Assembly: GCF_020595125.1 (NCBI RefSeq)
Contig: NZ_JACNMS010000005.1
Coordinates: 62,001 to 126,000 of the forward strand
DNA from: Jeotgalibacillus aurantiacus
Lineage (GTDB): Bacteria; Bacillota; Bacilli; Bacillales; Jeotgalibacillaceae
Reading direction: 5' to 3'
Length of the DNA stretch: 64,000 nucleotides
Shown here one piece after another: positions 16,397-25,732 of this stretch (positions within the stretch are counted from its first letter, which is position 1; every line of letters starts with the position of its first letter). The translations under genes and the position numbers were made by a program. Under the pieces are notes generated by a model. The model saw only the letters and a list, made by a program, of their open reading frames with translations. It was not told the origin of the DNA and did not search any database.

Positions 16397-16945
16397 ATGG
16401 ATTTAGAATCAATGGCCGGGAAAGCAATAAAAGGAGACGACGATGCCTTCATCTCGATCATCAGAGAAGTTAGAACTGATTTATATAAAACGGCATACGC
16501 TTATCTGAAAAACGAAGATGATGCAGTGGAGGCGATTCAGGAAGTGACCTACAGGGCATACCGCTCCATCGGAAAGCTGAAGGAGCCGGCTTACTGTAAA
16601 ACGTGGCTGATACGAATTACGATTAACGTCTGTCAGGATGAACTGAAAAAGAAGAAACGGATCATTCAGACTGAAGTAAATGATCAGCTATTGGCTTCCG
16701 AAGAAGATCTTTCGTTTATTAATACAAACGAAGCACTCGAACAGCTTTCTTTTGAAGAACGGGAGCTGCTGCACATGAAGTACATATGTGACTTGACGAT
16801 CCGAGAGGTAGCTGAGTCTCTGGACGTCTCGGAAGGAACAATCAAAACGCGTTTGTATAAAGCACTTGGACGATTAAGAAATTGGATGGAGAAAGGAGAT
16901 GACCATCATGTTCCAGGAAGAAGAAAAACGGCTAAACGAATATAA
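16397..16945 (+). CDS. ECF (sigma-70 family) RNA polymerase sigma factor
   Basis: The 182-aa protein has region 2 (about residues 20-90, with D-D-A-V-E-A-I-Q-E and the core-binding helix) and region 4 (about 110-170, E-R-E-L-L-H-M-K-Y then the helix-turn-helix L-T-I-R-E-V-A-E-S-L-D-V-S-E-G-T-I-K-T-R). This is the ECF group that pairs with DUF4179 anti-sigma proteins, and such a gene follows with a 38-nt overlap. Start ATG has GGGGGAGGCG. It is divergent from the PspA operon, whose promoter has a sigma-W-like sequence, so that operon is a plausible target. Confidence 0.9.
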   Translation: MDLESMAGKAIKGDDDAFISIIREVRTDLYKTAYAYLKNEDDAVEAIQEVTYRAYRSIGKLKEPAYCKTWLIRITINVCQDELKKKKRIIQTEVNDQLLASEEDLSFINTNEALEQLSFEERELLHMKYICDLTIREVAESLDVSEGTIKTRLYKALGRLRNWMEKGDDHHVPGRRKTAKRI

Positions 16946-18179
16946 GAACAAAATTCAGCGTCTTGAGATTCCGGAAGAAAAGCTGGAGGGCGCCATATTC
17001 GAAGGGATCAGACTGGCGAAGAAGAAAAAGCGCAGTTCTAAATGGATGTTACCGGCTGTGGCGGCAGCGGTTTTTCTGATTACTTTCATCATGACAGTCA
17101 GGGTATCTCCTGTCATGGCCGGGCACATTGCCTCTATTCCCGGAATGGAGAGGATTGTTGAACTCATCCGTTATGACCGCGGTCTACAATCCGCTGTTGA
17201 TAACGAATATATGGAGCCTATTGGCGTTTCAAGATCGATTGACGGTGTAAAGGTGACAATCGATTCAGCGATTTATGATGAGTATGGGCTGGTGTTGTTT
17301 TATACGATTGAGCTGGATGAGGCGAAGGAGAATTTTAATGTATGGCCAACAAACATTGCAGGTCCGGATGGACTCAGCATGTTAGCGTCGAGTTCCGGAC
17401 CAGGTCTTGATGCCAGTAATGACAACAAAACCTATACTGGTATGTGGAACTTGATCTTTGAAGATAAAACCGAATTGAATGACTTTACAATTGAGTTTGA
17501 GATTGATGAAGAAACACTATCCATTCCAGTTTCTTTGACAGGTGAACCTCTTGAAACAAAGCAATTTGACCTCAATCAAGTTGTAGTGGTAGAAGAGCAA
17601 AAAGTCAATATACAAAACATCAAAATCACGCCAATCAGGGCCATCGTTGAACTTGAGGCTCTCGATGAAAACGATCTGAAGCTGCTGACTTTTGAAAATA
17701 TGAAAATGGTCAATGAAGATGGAGACGAGTGGGGAAAGGTCTCGAACGGTGTCTATTCAACAGGTGATAATTTGCTGCTTCAGAGCAATTATTTTGAAAT
17801 GCCGGAGGAACTTTACTTAATGCTGGGAGAAATACAGGTAATTGATAAGGACGAATCAAGTCTCATTATTGACACGGAGCAAAAAAAGATCATAAAGAAG
17901 CCTGAAAATTTTCCGTTTGAGATTACTTCAATAGAACGCAAATTAATTGAAATAGAGAAGAGTGGTAAGGAGTTTCCTTATGGTCTATTCAGCCAGGCTA
18001 TTGATGCAAATGGTAACAAGGTGGACATATCCAGAAGTGGAATCCGTTATTCTGCAGGAGAGGTTTCGATGTTTGATATGAGTTTTGAGACAGTTGATTA
18101 TGAAAACCCAATTTCACTAGAATTTCAATTTTACCCTCAATGGATCGAATCAAATGAAAAAATAAAAATTTTCGATTAA
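16908..18179 (+). CDS. DUF4179 membrane anti-sigma factor
   Basis: About 423 aa from ATG at 16908, nine bases after AAAGGAG; an ATG at 16899 overlaps the site. The N-terminal 40 residues are charged and cytoplasmic, followed by one membrane segment (about 45-65) and a large extracellular part with the DUF4179 region (V-S-R-S-I-D-G-V-K-V-T-I-D-S-A) and a second beta-rich domain. The overlap with the sigma gene indicates translational coupling and a stoichiometric inhibitor. The signal that releases sigma is unknown. Confidence 0.85.
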   Translation: MFQEEEKRLNEYKNKIQRLEIPEEKLEGAIFEGIRLAKKKKRSSKWMLPAVAAAVFLITFIMTVRVSPVMAGHIASIPGMERIVELIRYDRGLQSAVDNEYMEPIGVSRSIDGVKVTIDSAIYDEYGLVLFYTIELDEAKENFNVWPTNIAGPDGLSMLASSSGPGLDASNDNKTYTGMWNLIFEDKTELNDFTIEFEIDEETLSIPVSLTGEPLETKQFDLNQVVVVEEQKVNIQNIKITPIRAIVELEALDENDLKLLTFENMKMVNEDGDEWGKVSNGVYSTGDNLLLQSNYFEMPEELYLMLGEIQVIDKDESSLIIDTEQKKIIKKPENFPFEITSIERKLIEIEKSGKEFPYGLFSQAIDANGNKVDISRSGIRYSAGEVSMFDMSFETVDYENPISLEFQFYPQWIESNEKIKIFD

Positions 18180-18215
18180 AAAATGAGAGTCCGCCGGGAT
18201 GGGGACTCTCATTTT
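18180..18215. terminator. Bidirectional intrinsic terminator
   Basis: AAAATGAGAGTCC pairs with GGACTCTCATTTT around a short GC-rich loop; it serves the anti-sigma gene and the convergent chemoreceptor gene. Confidence 0.9.
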
Positions 18216-18219
18216 GTAT

Positions 18220-20034
18220 TTATGAAGCTTTCTCATCCTCCAAAGACTCAGTCGATTCAGGTTCTTCTGAAGATCTAAACTCGTCTTCAACATCTGTTTC
18301 TTCCAGGTCTTCTTCAAACAAATCATCAGCCTGTGCAGTTTCGTCTGGTAATTCAAATGTGCCAATCAGTGATTGAAGCTCTTCTGCCATCCCTGTCAGT
18401 GCTGCAGCGGATGATGTTACTTCTTCCATAGAAGCAAGGGTTTGCTGGGCGGCTGCGCTGACGCTGGCTGAATGGTCGTTTGTTTGTTGTGCGATGCCAG
18501 TCATGTTACCGACGATTACAGTCACTTCGTCTGATTTGGAAGCAATCGCCTGAGCGGTTGCGTTCATCTGTTCAATTTGAGAAGTCATTTGTTTGACAGA
18601 TCCGATAATCAGGCTGAACTTTTCTCTTGTCTCCTGAGCAGAGGTAATACCGCGCTGAACCTCTGATTTTACATGATCCATTGTATCAACTGAATGCTGA
18701 GAATCTTTCTGCATTTCTGAGATCAGGTCGTTGATTTTGTGTGTGGATCCTGCTGATTGTTCAGCCAGTTTTCGAACCTCATCCGCTACCACTGCAAAAC
18801 CTTTACCGTGTTCTCCGGCACGTGCTGCTTCGATTGCTGCATTCAGTGCAAGCAGGTTCGTCTGGTCTGCGATTCCACGGATCACTTCCAGGATTGAACC
18901 GATTTCATTAGTACGTGCAGATAATCCCTGAATGGCTTTATCAGATTCTCCGACTGACTGATGAATGGATTCCATATTATGAACCGTTTTTTCTACAAGT
19001 GTTCCACCCTCATTTGCGTGACGAAGAGATTCAGCAGAATAATTTTCAATTACTTCTGAGCTTGCGGCAATGGTCTGGATGCCTCCTGTGACGTCTGCCA
19101 GCGCATTCACACTCTGATCCGCTGCCTGAACCTGTTCTTCTGATCCGCGTGAAATGCTCTCAATAGATCCTGCCGTCTGTTCAGTAGCACGTGATGTCTG
19201 CTCAGCATTGGCTGAAAGCTCCTCGGATGAAGCAGCTACCTGAGAGGCGTTCAGTGAGATATTACGGATCAGCAATTTCAGATTATCCTGCATCGCAATA
19301 AATGAATGCTGAAGTTTTGCCATCTCATCTTTTCCTTTTAACGGTGTAGGATTATCTGTAAGATCTCCTTTGGCAACGCGCTCTGCCATTTCAGTCATGG
19401 CTTTTAACGGCTTTGTTAATCTTGAAGTCAGGATAAGTCCCAGGACAACCGCTAAAATAAAGGCAAGCCCCATCGTAATAGCTGAAAACAATCGCGATTG
19501 TGCCATTGATTCATTTGAAGCCTCAAGTGTTGCGCTGATTTGCTCATCTATGTTGATGATCATTGCATCGACGTCATCGTTTAACTGATTGGCGAGTGGA
19601 GTCATAGAACCTGTTGCCTGAACGCGTGCTACTTCCGGACGCGTTTCGAAAGTCTCAAGCATACTTTCCCCAATGCGTAATAGCTCGCTGTTTTTATCAA
19701 TAATGGAAGTCAGGATTTCCTTTGAGGCAGCATCATCAATCATTCCTGACAGCTCTTCACCAAGCTTTGCTGTCGACTCATTTAATGCGTAAAACCGGTC
19801 AAGGTAAATGGATTGTGAAGTTAATAAAAATCCACGGTACTGACTATTTTGTTCCTGGACTCCTGCCTGCATTTCCAGAACGGTTGCCCGGGTTTCGAAT
19901 AGAGATTCTGTTACTTCTTCAAAAGTAGCACTCATTGAACGCATGTTTATGTAAGAATATACTCCAGAGGCTGCGAAAACCAACGCGACAATTACGAATG
20001 CTAATACAAGCTTTTGGCCTACCGATCTCATCAT
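18220..20034 (-). CDS. Methyl-accepting chemotaxis protein
   Basis: The 604-aa receptor has a membrane segment at about 10-30, an extracellular helical sensor (35-185, four-helix-bundle/CHASE3-like), a second membrane segment (about 187-208), a HAMP domain and the signalling coiled coil. The highly conserved hairpin tip is present ([21 protein letters not shown]). The C-terminal tail is strongly acidic and lacks a CheR-binding N-W-x-x-F pentapeptide. It would relay a signal to CheA/CheW. The ligand is unknown and no other chemotaxis gene is nearby. Confidence 0.92.
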   Translation of the reverse strand: MMRSVGQKLVLAFVIVALVFAASGVYSYINMRSMSATFEEVTESLFETRATVLEMQAGVQEQNSQYRGFLLTSQSIYLDRFYALNESTAKLGEELSGMIDDAASKEILTSIIDKNSELLRIGESMLETFETRPEVARVQATGSMTPLANQLNDDVDAMIINIDEQISATLEASNESMAQSRLFSAITMGLAFILAVVLGLILTSRLTKPLKAMTEMAERVAKGDLTDNPTPLKGKDEMAKLQHSFIAMQDNLKLLIRNISLNASQVAASSEELSANAEQTSRATEQTAGSIESISRGSEEQVQAADQSVNALADVTGGIQTIAASSEVIENYSAESLRHANEGGTLVEKTVHNMESIHQSVGESDKAIQGLSARTNEIGSILEVIRGIADQTNLLALNAAIEAARAGEHGKGFAVVADEVRKLAEQSAGSTHKINDLISEMQKDSQHSVDTMDHVKSEVQRGITSAQETREKFSLIIGSVKQMTSQIEQMNATAQAIASKSDEVTVIVGNMTGIAQQTNDHSASVSAAAQQTLASMEEVTSSAAALTGMAEELQSLIGTFELPDETAQADDLFEEDLEETDVEDEFRSSEEPESTESLEDEKAS

Positions 20035-20165
20035 GTTGTCACCCTTCCTTCCAGTTAAATAGGGATAAAGTAATGATATATAACTCCTATTTAGATTAGA
20101 TGATTAGTTATTTCGAGTCAAGAAGAGATTTTGAAGAAAGGGAATTTTCTGAATTGAAAAGAACC

Positions 20166-20278
20166 GGGACGGGACCATTCTACGCTTTCCGTGGCCGGGC
20201 GGTGAACCCGGCTGTGCTGCGCACAGTCGGTTTCACCTGTCCCTTTCCGCCACAGGAGTCTCCGAATGGTCCCGTCCC
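20166..20278. repeat. Palindrome-ended element, short form
   Basis: The ends GGGACGGGACCATTC (20166-20180) and its perfect complement (20264-20278) enclose the family core: CGCTTTCC, GTGGCCGGGCGGTGAACC, a GCTGTGCTGCGCACAG hairpin, TCACCTGTCCC and GCCACAGGAGTCTCC. The ends differ in sequence from those of the copies at 12226 and 27574 yet pair perfectly. Confidence 0.85.
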
Positions 20279-20585
20279 TATGTTATCCAAGTAATCTTAT
20301 AGCATAGTAAATGAAACTTCGCATAAATTGTAAAAAAATAAAATATATGACCCTATTGCTTAGAGCTCAATCAATATCTTTAGTCTGTTGGGTAGTAGGG
20401 GAGTGGATGGAATCATTACTGGATTTCTATAGGAGTGGAGAGATGTAAGCTGTTGATAGAGCAGCCCAAGTTGCCGTTAGAAGGAAATTTAATTCCAATT
20501 GTCGAAACATCTGATAGGCTAAGGTAATCTATGTTTACTAAATAACGATTTCCTATAAATGAACGATTTTAACAAGGAGGTTTAT
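20279..20585. other. AT-rich intergenic leader
   Basis: No gene is visible. The sequence becomes clearly more A/T-rich than its surroundings, continuous with the orphan gene that follows, and holds no obvious terminator or repeat. Confidence 0.4.
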
Positions 20586-21038
20586 ATGAAAAAGTTATTG
20601 ATATTGACAATTCCTGTTCTTGTCATAGCGCTAATAGCATTTACTTCAAATAACGACAGATTGGTCCATCAACCAATTTCACTTGATAAGATAGAAGAAA
20701 TTGTGATGTTCCAAGAATATTATAAGGTTGAAAATGGTGGTGGTGGTGTCTCAATTGAACATCTTAATTCTCATATAGATACTACTGAAAAAGAAGCCAA
20801 ATTGCTGATAAAATGGTTTAATTCTGTTTCAGAAGAAACTATATTACTTGAAAATGAAATTCCTGAAACTTTGGCTGGTGTATCGTTTGAAATGAAAAAC
20901 AATAACAACGTAATAGTTTATTATAAAGAAGGTATATTTTATGTTTCTAATGAGAAAAATACATATTCATTTGTTAATAATGATATGAAGGACTATTTTG
21001 AAAAAACATTGAAAAAAAGTGAATTTAATCTTGAATAG
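20586..21038 (+). CDS. AT-rich orphan, exported or membrane-anchored protein
   Basis: About 150 aa from the ATG at 20586, which has AAGGAGG eight bases upstream; an ATG at 20559 lacks a site. Residues 1-22 (M-K-K-L-L-I-L-T-I-P) are a signal peptide or anchor without a lipobox cysteine. The rest is hydrophilic with G-G-G-G near residue 58 and several N-N-N runs. No family is recognised. The A/T-rich codon use contrasts with neighbours and suggests recent acquisition. Confidence 0.6.
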   Translation: MKKLLILTIPVLVIALIAFTSNNDRLVHQPISLDKIEEIVMFQEYYKVENGGGGVSIEHLNSHIDTTEKEAKLLIKWFNSVSEETILLENEIPETLAGVSFEMKNNNNVIVYYKEGIFYVSNEKNTYSFVNNDMKDYFEKTLKKSEFNLE

Positions 21039-21144
21039 ATATTATTAAATGAAATTTTAATGCAACTATCAAACGGCTCCAATTTATTTGGAAGCAGTTT
21101 AACAATAGTTAAAACAACATTAGACTTTAACAAAGCCAATAAAT

Positions 21145-21170
21145 AAAGACCCCTGTTCAAGGGATCTTTA
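21145..21170 (-). terminator. Terminator of the DUF6509-like gene
   Basis: On the minus strand AAAGATCCC pairs imperfectly with GGGGTCTTT around TTGAA, just downstream of the gene stop. Confidence 0.6.
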
Positions 21171-21175
21171 CATGA

Positions 21176-21475
21176 TTATTCTTCTTCTGCTTCCTGCCAG
21201 TGTTCGCTGCAGAACGTTTGGATGAAGTTGATTTCCTCGTCTTCGAGTTCAAAGTCGAGAACGTTTTCTGTGTTGCGTTCCATGAGGTCGTATTTGAGGA
21301 ATTTTTCTTCTCCGTCTTCTACTTTATAGAGTGCTTTTACGACAACGCCGTTTTCCATGAAAAGCTCATCATCTTCCTCGACTTCGATTTCGATCATAAA
21401 TTCGTAACGGTCACCTGTTAAAATGCCGAATGGATCGTTTATCTTCTCCACTGTATAAGCGGTAATGTTCATCAT
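21176..21475 (-). CDS. DUF6509-like acidic protein, 99 aa
   Basis: A small acidic protein beginning M-M-N-I-T-A-Y-T-V-E, with D-P-F-G-I-L-T-G-D-R-Y-E-F near residue 14 and L-K-Y-D-L in the middle, features I associate with the uncharacterised DUF6509 family of Bacilli. It has no membrane segment or cysteine cluster. ATG follows GGCAGGA. It is divergent from the YfkM-like gene with 90 bp between them. No function can be assigned. Confidence 0.6.
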   Translation of the reverse strand: MMNITAYTVEKINDPFGILTGDRYEFMIEIEVEEDDELFMENGVVVKALYKVEDGEEKFLKYDLMERNTENVLDFELEDEEINFIQTFCSEHWQEAEEE

Positions 21476-21565
21476 TTGTATTCCTGCCTTTCCTTTACTA
21501 TAGTTTCAGTATACATGAAACAGGTTATGGATTGTATGTGAGAGAGAAAACAGGAGGGATTTAAT

Positions 21566-22090
21566 GTGAAGCTGAAGGATAAAAAAGTGATTGCGCTTGT
21601 CAGTGATGATTTTGAGGATCTGGAGCTGTGGGTTCCGGTTATGCGTCTCAGAGGTGAGGGTGCGGTCGTTCATCTTGTAGGTGAAAAAGCGGGCGAAACG
21701 TATAAGGGGAAGTATGGTGTTCCTGCTGAAAGTGATTATGCATTTACAGATATTCATGTGCATGAATATGATGGAATTTTAGTCCCTGGCGGCTGGTCCC
21801 CGGATAAGCTGAGAAGATATCCTGAGGTGCTTGAGATGGTCCGTCATATGAATCAGCATAAAAAAGTCATCGGCCAGATTTGCCATGCGGGCTGGGTACT
21901 GATTTCGGCTGGTATTCTTGATGGGGTGAATGTGACGAGTACGCCTGGCATTAAGGATGATATGACAAACGCCGGTGCGATCTGGCATGATGAAGCGGTC
22001 GTTGTGGACGGTCATATTGTTTCAAGCCGTCGTCCGCCGGATCTGCCTGAATACGGAAATGCGCTGGTTGAAGCATTTGCAGGTGAATAA
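21566..22090 (+). CDS. yfkM: DJ-1/PfpI-family protein (YfkM-like general stress protein)
   Basis: The 174-aa protein has the class-I glutamine amidotransferase-like fold with the nucleophile elbow I-C-H-A-G-W near residue 107, the glutamate in D-D-F-E-D-L-E near residue 17 and the closing histidine region A-I-W-H-D-E. In B. subtilis the orthologue YfkM is a general stress protein; family members act as proteases, chaperones or deglycases, and which applies here is unknown. The start is GTG at 21566, seven bases after GGAGGG; the overlapping ATG at 21564 runs into an immediate stop. Confidence 0.85.
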   Translation: MKLKDKKVIALVSDDFEDLELWVPVMRLRGEGAVVHLVGEKAGETYKGKYGVPAESDYAFTDIHVHEYDGILVPGGWSPDKLRRYPEVLEMVRHMNQHKKVIGQICHAGWVLISAGILDGVNVTSTPGIKDDMTNAGAIWHDEAVVVDGHIVSSRRPPDLPEYGNALVEAFAGE

Positions 22091-22103
22091 AGTGATTAAG
22101 ATG

Positions 22104-22138
22104 ATGCCGGGACTTCTAAGAAGATTCCGGCGTTTTTT
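22104..22138 (+). terminator. Intrinsic terminator of the YfkM-like gene
   Basis: GATGCCGGGA and ATTCCGGC form an imperfect stem followed by TTTTTT. Confidence 0.7.
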
Positions 22139-22394
22139 ATTGCTGATGGTGAGGCAAGGCAGGAAGAAGGTTTATTCTACCGTATGCTTGTGAAATTAAG
22201 AATTCATCTCCATCACAAAAAATCGTCAGTCCTGCAAATGAGTCTACCTTATACAATTAGCCACCTGAACAGTCATTCAAAACACACACAATTATTTATA
22301 AATACTTTTTCTTCTTGTTACCGGGGACTTGTTAAAAGTATTGTAAATACAACTTTGATATAATAAAGATAAGTAATGGCAAAGGAGTGAGTCT
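22139..22394. other. Leader region of the K+/H+ antiporter gene
   Basis: No gene or repeat is visible. A TATAAT at 22359-22364 is a possible -10 box, but no good -35 box lies at the right distance. Confidence 0.3.
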
Positions 22395-23891
22395 GTGGAT
22401 TTTACGGTTGATGGTTTGATTTTTCTGATGGCTGTGATGTTAATCATCGGTGTAGTTGCCACTAAATTTTCCTCTCGTTTAGGAATGCCCTCTCTCGTTC
22501 TCTTCTTACTTGCAGGTATGCTGCTAAGTGAATTTATTTACTTTGATAATACTGAATTTGTTCAGTTAGTCGGAATTCTTGCTCTTATTATCATTTTATT
22601 TGAAGGTGGTACGCAGACTCAGTGGCAAAGTATCCGCCCTGTGATTGGTCCGGCTGCATCCCTTGCGACGCTGGGGGTTGTGATCACTTCCGGGCTGGTT
22701 GGTCTAGCTGCCGTTTTAATCCTGGATTTGAGCTGGCTTGAAGGCCTATTGCTTGGAGCTATTGTAGGATCCACTGACGCTGCTGCTGTATTCTCAGTTT
22801 TGGGGAGTAAAAACATAAAAGAACGCTTAACATCTACGCTCGAAGCAGAATCCGGGACGAATGATCCGATGGCTGTCTTTTTAACGATTATGTTCATTGA
22901 ACTTATCCAGTTCCCGGATACCTCTGTTTTATCGTTAATTGGCGGCTTTGTTATGCAGATGTCGATCGGCCTTGTAGCGGGGCTGGTGCTGGGGAGAACC
23001 ACGGCTGTTGTGATTAATAAGATTAACCTTGATGCTTCTGGTTTGTACCCGGTGCTTGCTCTGTCTTTTGCTATTTTTACTTATGCGGGAACTACTTTTA
23101 TAAATGGAAGCGGGCTTCTTGCAGTTTATGTTATGGCAGTTATGGTAGGAAATCATGACCTGACGTATCGTCATTCAATTCTCCGTTTCAATGAAGGTTT
23201 TGCATGGATGATGCAGATTGTTATGTTTATTATGCTCGGTCTTCTCGTATTTCCTAACCAGCTGCTTGATGTGATCTGGCAGGGCATTCTCTTATCACTA
23301 ATTCTAATGCTCATTGCCCGTCCGGTTGGTGTCTTTCTTAGTATGATTGGTATGAAATATTCAACGAAAGAAAAAGTGTTCATATCCTGGGCAGGGTTGA
23401 AGGGAGCCGTACCGATCGTACTGGCTACCTACCCGATTGTAGCAGGAGTAGAAAATGCTTTGCTGATTTTTAATACAGTTTTTTTCGTTGTATTGACTTC
23501 AGCGCTGATTCAGGGTGGAACATTATCGTGGCTTGGAAATAAACTTGGGCTTGCAGGTGAAGAAGTCCCGCCAAGTCCATACAGCCTTGAACTTGTTTCT
23601 CTTGGAAAAACTGAATCGGAAATGGTTGAACTGACAATTCCGAAGGATTCTGCTGTAGCAGGATATCAGCTCGTTGATATTACACTACCGAAGCATACGC
23701 TGATTACAGCAATTATCCGAAATCAGAAAATCCTGACACCTACTGGGAATACAAGAATTAAAGAGGGGGATACGCTATATGTCCTGACACGCAAAAAGAC
23801 GAGGGATTTGGTTAAAGTCAGGTTTTATCAAAAAAGAATCCCTGTCGTTAATGCGGAGCAGGATATCAAAAAGTCAGACTCAGGCACATGA
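22395..23891 (+). CDS. Potassium/proton antiporter, CPA1 family with TrkA-C domain
   Basis: The 498-aa protein has 12-13 membrane segments (residues 5-390) with the exchanger signature G-S-T-D-A-A-A-V near residue 125 and E-S-G-T-N-D-P near 154, where the two acidic residues carry the ion. A cytoplasmic RCK-C (TrkA_C) domain occupies about residues 400-480. This arrangement is that of NhaP2/CvrA-type K+/H+ antiporters, exporting K+ or Na+. In several Bacilli RCK-C domains bind c-di-AMP, which is possible here but unproven. GTG start after AAAGGAGTGA. Confidence 0.85.
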   Translation: MDFTVDGLIFLMAVMLIIGVVATKFSSRLGMPSLVLFLLAGMLLSEFIYFDNTEFVQLVGILALIIILFEGGTQTQWQSIRPVIGPAASLATLGVVITSGLVGLAAVLILDLSWLEGLLLGAIVGSTDAAAVFSVLGSKNIKERLTSTLEAESGTNDPMAVFLTIMFIELIQFPDTSVLSLIGGFVMQMSIGLVAGLVLGRTTAVVINKINLDASGLYPVLALSFAIFTYAGTTFINGSGLLAVYVMAVMVGNHDLTYRHSILRFNEGFAWMMQIVMFIMLGLLVFPNQLLDVIWQGILLSLILMLIARPVGVFLSMIGMKYSTKEKVFISWAGLKGAVPIVLATYPIVAGVENALLIFNTVFFVVLTSALIQGGTLSWLGNKLGLAGEEVPPSPYSLELVSLGKTESEMVELTIPKDSAVAGYQLVDITLPKHTLITAIIRNQKILTPTGNTRIKEGDTLYVLTRKKTRDLVKVRFYQKRIPVVNAEQDIKKSDSGT

Positions 23892-23903
23892 GTCTGACTT
23901 TTT
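23868..23903 (+). terminator. Intrinsic terminator overlapping the antiporter stop codon
   Basis: AAAAAGTCAGACTC pairs perfectly with GAGTCTGACTTTTT; the stop codon TGA (23889-23891) is inside the hairpin. Confidence 0.9.
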
Positions 23904-23992
23904 AATGCTTAATTCTCCGAAATATTCAAAAAATATGGTAAAGTAACGGTATCTATTTCGTGAATCAAATGAGTTTGGAAGGACGTAGCGCT

Positions 23993-25732
23993 ATGACAAA
24001 AATCACTTCATTTTTAACACCGTACCGGATTGCCATTATCATTGCGCTTTCCTTAATGCTGACGGAGCTTGCAGTCGAGCTAGTCCAGCCTTTATTAATT
24101 TCCTATATTATTGACCAGGGCATTCAGCAGAATGATCTGGGGTCCGTTATGTTCTGGGGAGGCATTCTCGTTGCCTGTTCATTAGCCGCCTTTGCGGCTG
24201 GGGTGACAAACTCTTTTTATTCCTCTCATGTCAGTCAGAGCTTTGGGTTTGATATAAGAGAAGCGCTGTATAAAAAAGTGCAGGCTTTCTCGTTTTCAAA
24301 TTTCAGTGTCTTCCCGACTTCCTCGCTGATTACCAGACTGACAAATGATGTCACGATGCTTCAGAATACAGTGTTTATGAGTTTGCGGATTATGATGAGA
24401 GCTCCGCTGCTGGTGATCGGAAGTGTGATTATGGCACTTTTGGTTAATCCATTTTTGGCGCTCGTGCTGGTGATATCCGTTCCGGTCCTTGTCTTATTTT
24501 TGATTGTGGTGATGAGTAAGGCAGGGAGCTTGTTTAAATCCGTTCAGGCACGTCTGGATCATGTCAATAATGTCATGCAGGAAAATCTGATCGGAATGCG
24601 GCTCATTAAAGCATTTTTACGTGGTAAACATGAGATCAAGCGATTCAGACAGTCCAGCGAACAGCTGATGGAAAAGACGGTTTCAGCTCTGAGGCTGATT
24701 GAAGTCACGATGCCGGTTATTTTATTGCTGATGAATTTAAGTATCCTCGTGATTCTGTGGTATGGAAGTATCGAGGTACAGACGAATGGGGCGACAGTAG
24801 GAGAAGTCGTCGCAATCGTCAACTATGCGACCCGGATGACAGGGGCACTGTCGATCGTCACGATGATTATTATGGTGTTTTCCCGTGCAAAAGCATCGAG
24901 TGAGCGGATTACCGAGGTGCTGAATACCGATATTGATCTGGCAGATCATGAGGCCAGTCATTCTTTTGTAATCAAAAATGGAAAAATTGAATTCCGGAAT
25001 GTTGATTTTGTCTATCCTGAAACGTCTGTAAAAGTATTGGACCAGCTTTCTTTTAAAGTGAATCCGGGAGAAAGGATATCGGTTTTAGGCGGAACAGGTT
25101 CTGGTAAATCAACGATATTCCAGCTGATTCCGAGACTATACGATGTATCCGGCGGGGAAATTAGAATAGATGATCAGCCGATTTATGATATTACGTTAAA
25201 GGATTTACGCAGTCAGATTGGTTTCGTTCCACAGGAAGCAATGCTGTTTACAGGGACGATTGCCGAAAATATCCGGTGGGGAAATGAGCACGCAACCCTT
25301 GAAGAAGTACAGGAAGCGGCTAAGCGTGCGCAGATTCATGATACGATCATGGGCTTGCCAAAACAGTATGAGACTATTCTTGGACAAAAAGGTGTTAATC
25401 TCTCCGGTGGTCAGAAGCAGCGACTTTCCATTGCGCGTGCGCTTGTTAAAAAGCCGGTTATTTTATTACTGGATGACAGTACGAGTGCCCTTGATATGAA
25501 AACCGAGGCCAAGCTGCTTGAAGCACTTGAAGAATATAATTGTACGACGATCATGATTACGCAGAAGATCAGTACAACGATCGCTTCAGACCGCATTCTG
25601 CTGATTGATGATGGAAAGCTGATTGCAGAGGGTTCACATCAGGAGCTGTTAAAAACATCTGAACTTTATCAGAAAATCGTTCAATCTCAGACTGGAACGG
25701 AGGTGGGCTCAGTTGCTAAAGGAAATCGTTAG
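23993..25732 (+). CDS. ABC exporter half-transporter, degenerate-site subunit
   Basis: About 579 aa from ATG at 23993 (GGAAGGA upstream; an earlier GTG at 23960 has no site). An N-terminal six-helix exporter domain (1-310) is followed by an ATPase domain with Walker A G-G-T-G-S-G-K-S-T and canonical L-S-G-G-Q. Walker B ends I-L-L-L-D-D, with Asp where the catalytic Glu is expected, and the switch position reads I-T-Q-K-I-S with Gln in place of His. These are the features of the catalytically impaired partner in heterodimeric exporters such as TM287/288 and BmrCD. It overlaps the next gene by 20 nt. Confidence 0.9.
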   Translation: MTKITSFLTPYRIAIIIALSLMLTELAVELVQPLLISYIIDQGIQQNDLGSVMFWGGILVACSLAAFAAGVTNSFYSSHVSQSFGFDIREALYKKVQAFSFSNFSVFPTSSLITRLTNDVTMLQNTVFMSLRIMMRAPLLVIGSVIMALLVNPFLALVLVISVPVLVLFLIVVMSKAGSLFKSVQARLDHVNNVMQENLIGMRLIKAFLRGKHEIKRFRQSSEQLMEKTVSALRLIEVTMPVILLLMNLSILVILWYGSIEVQTNGATVGEVVAIVNYATRMTGALSIVTMIIMVFSRAKASSERITEVLNTDIDLADHEASHSFVIKNGKIEFRNVDFVYPETSVKVLDQLSFKVNPGERISVLGGTGSGKSTIFQLIPRLYDVSGGEIRIDDQPIYDITLKDLRSQIGFVPQEAMLFTGTIAENIRWGNEHATLEEVQEAAKRAQIHDTIMGLPKQYETILGQKGVNLSGGQKQRLSIARALVKKPVILLLDDSTSALDMKTEAKLLEALEEYNCTTIMITQKISTTIASDRILLIDDGKLIAEGSHQELLKTSELYQKIVQSQTGTEVGSVAKGNR

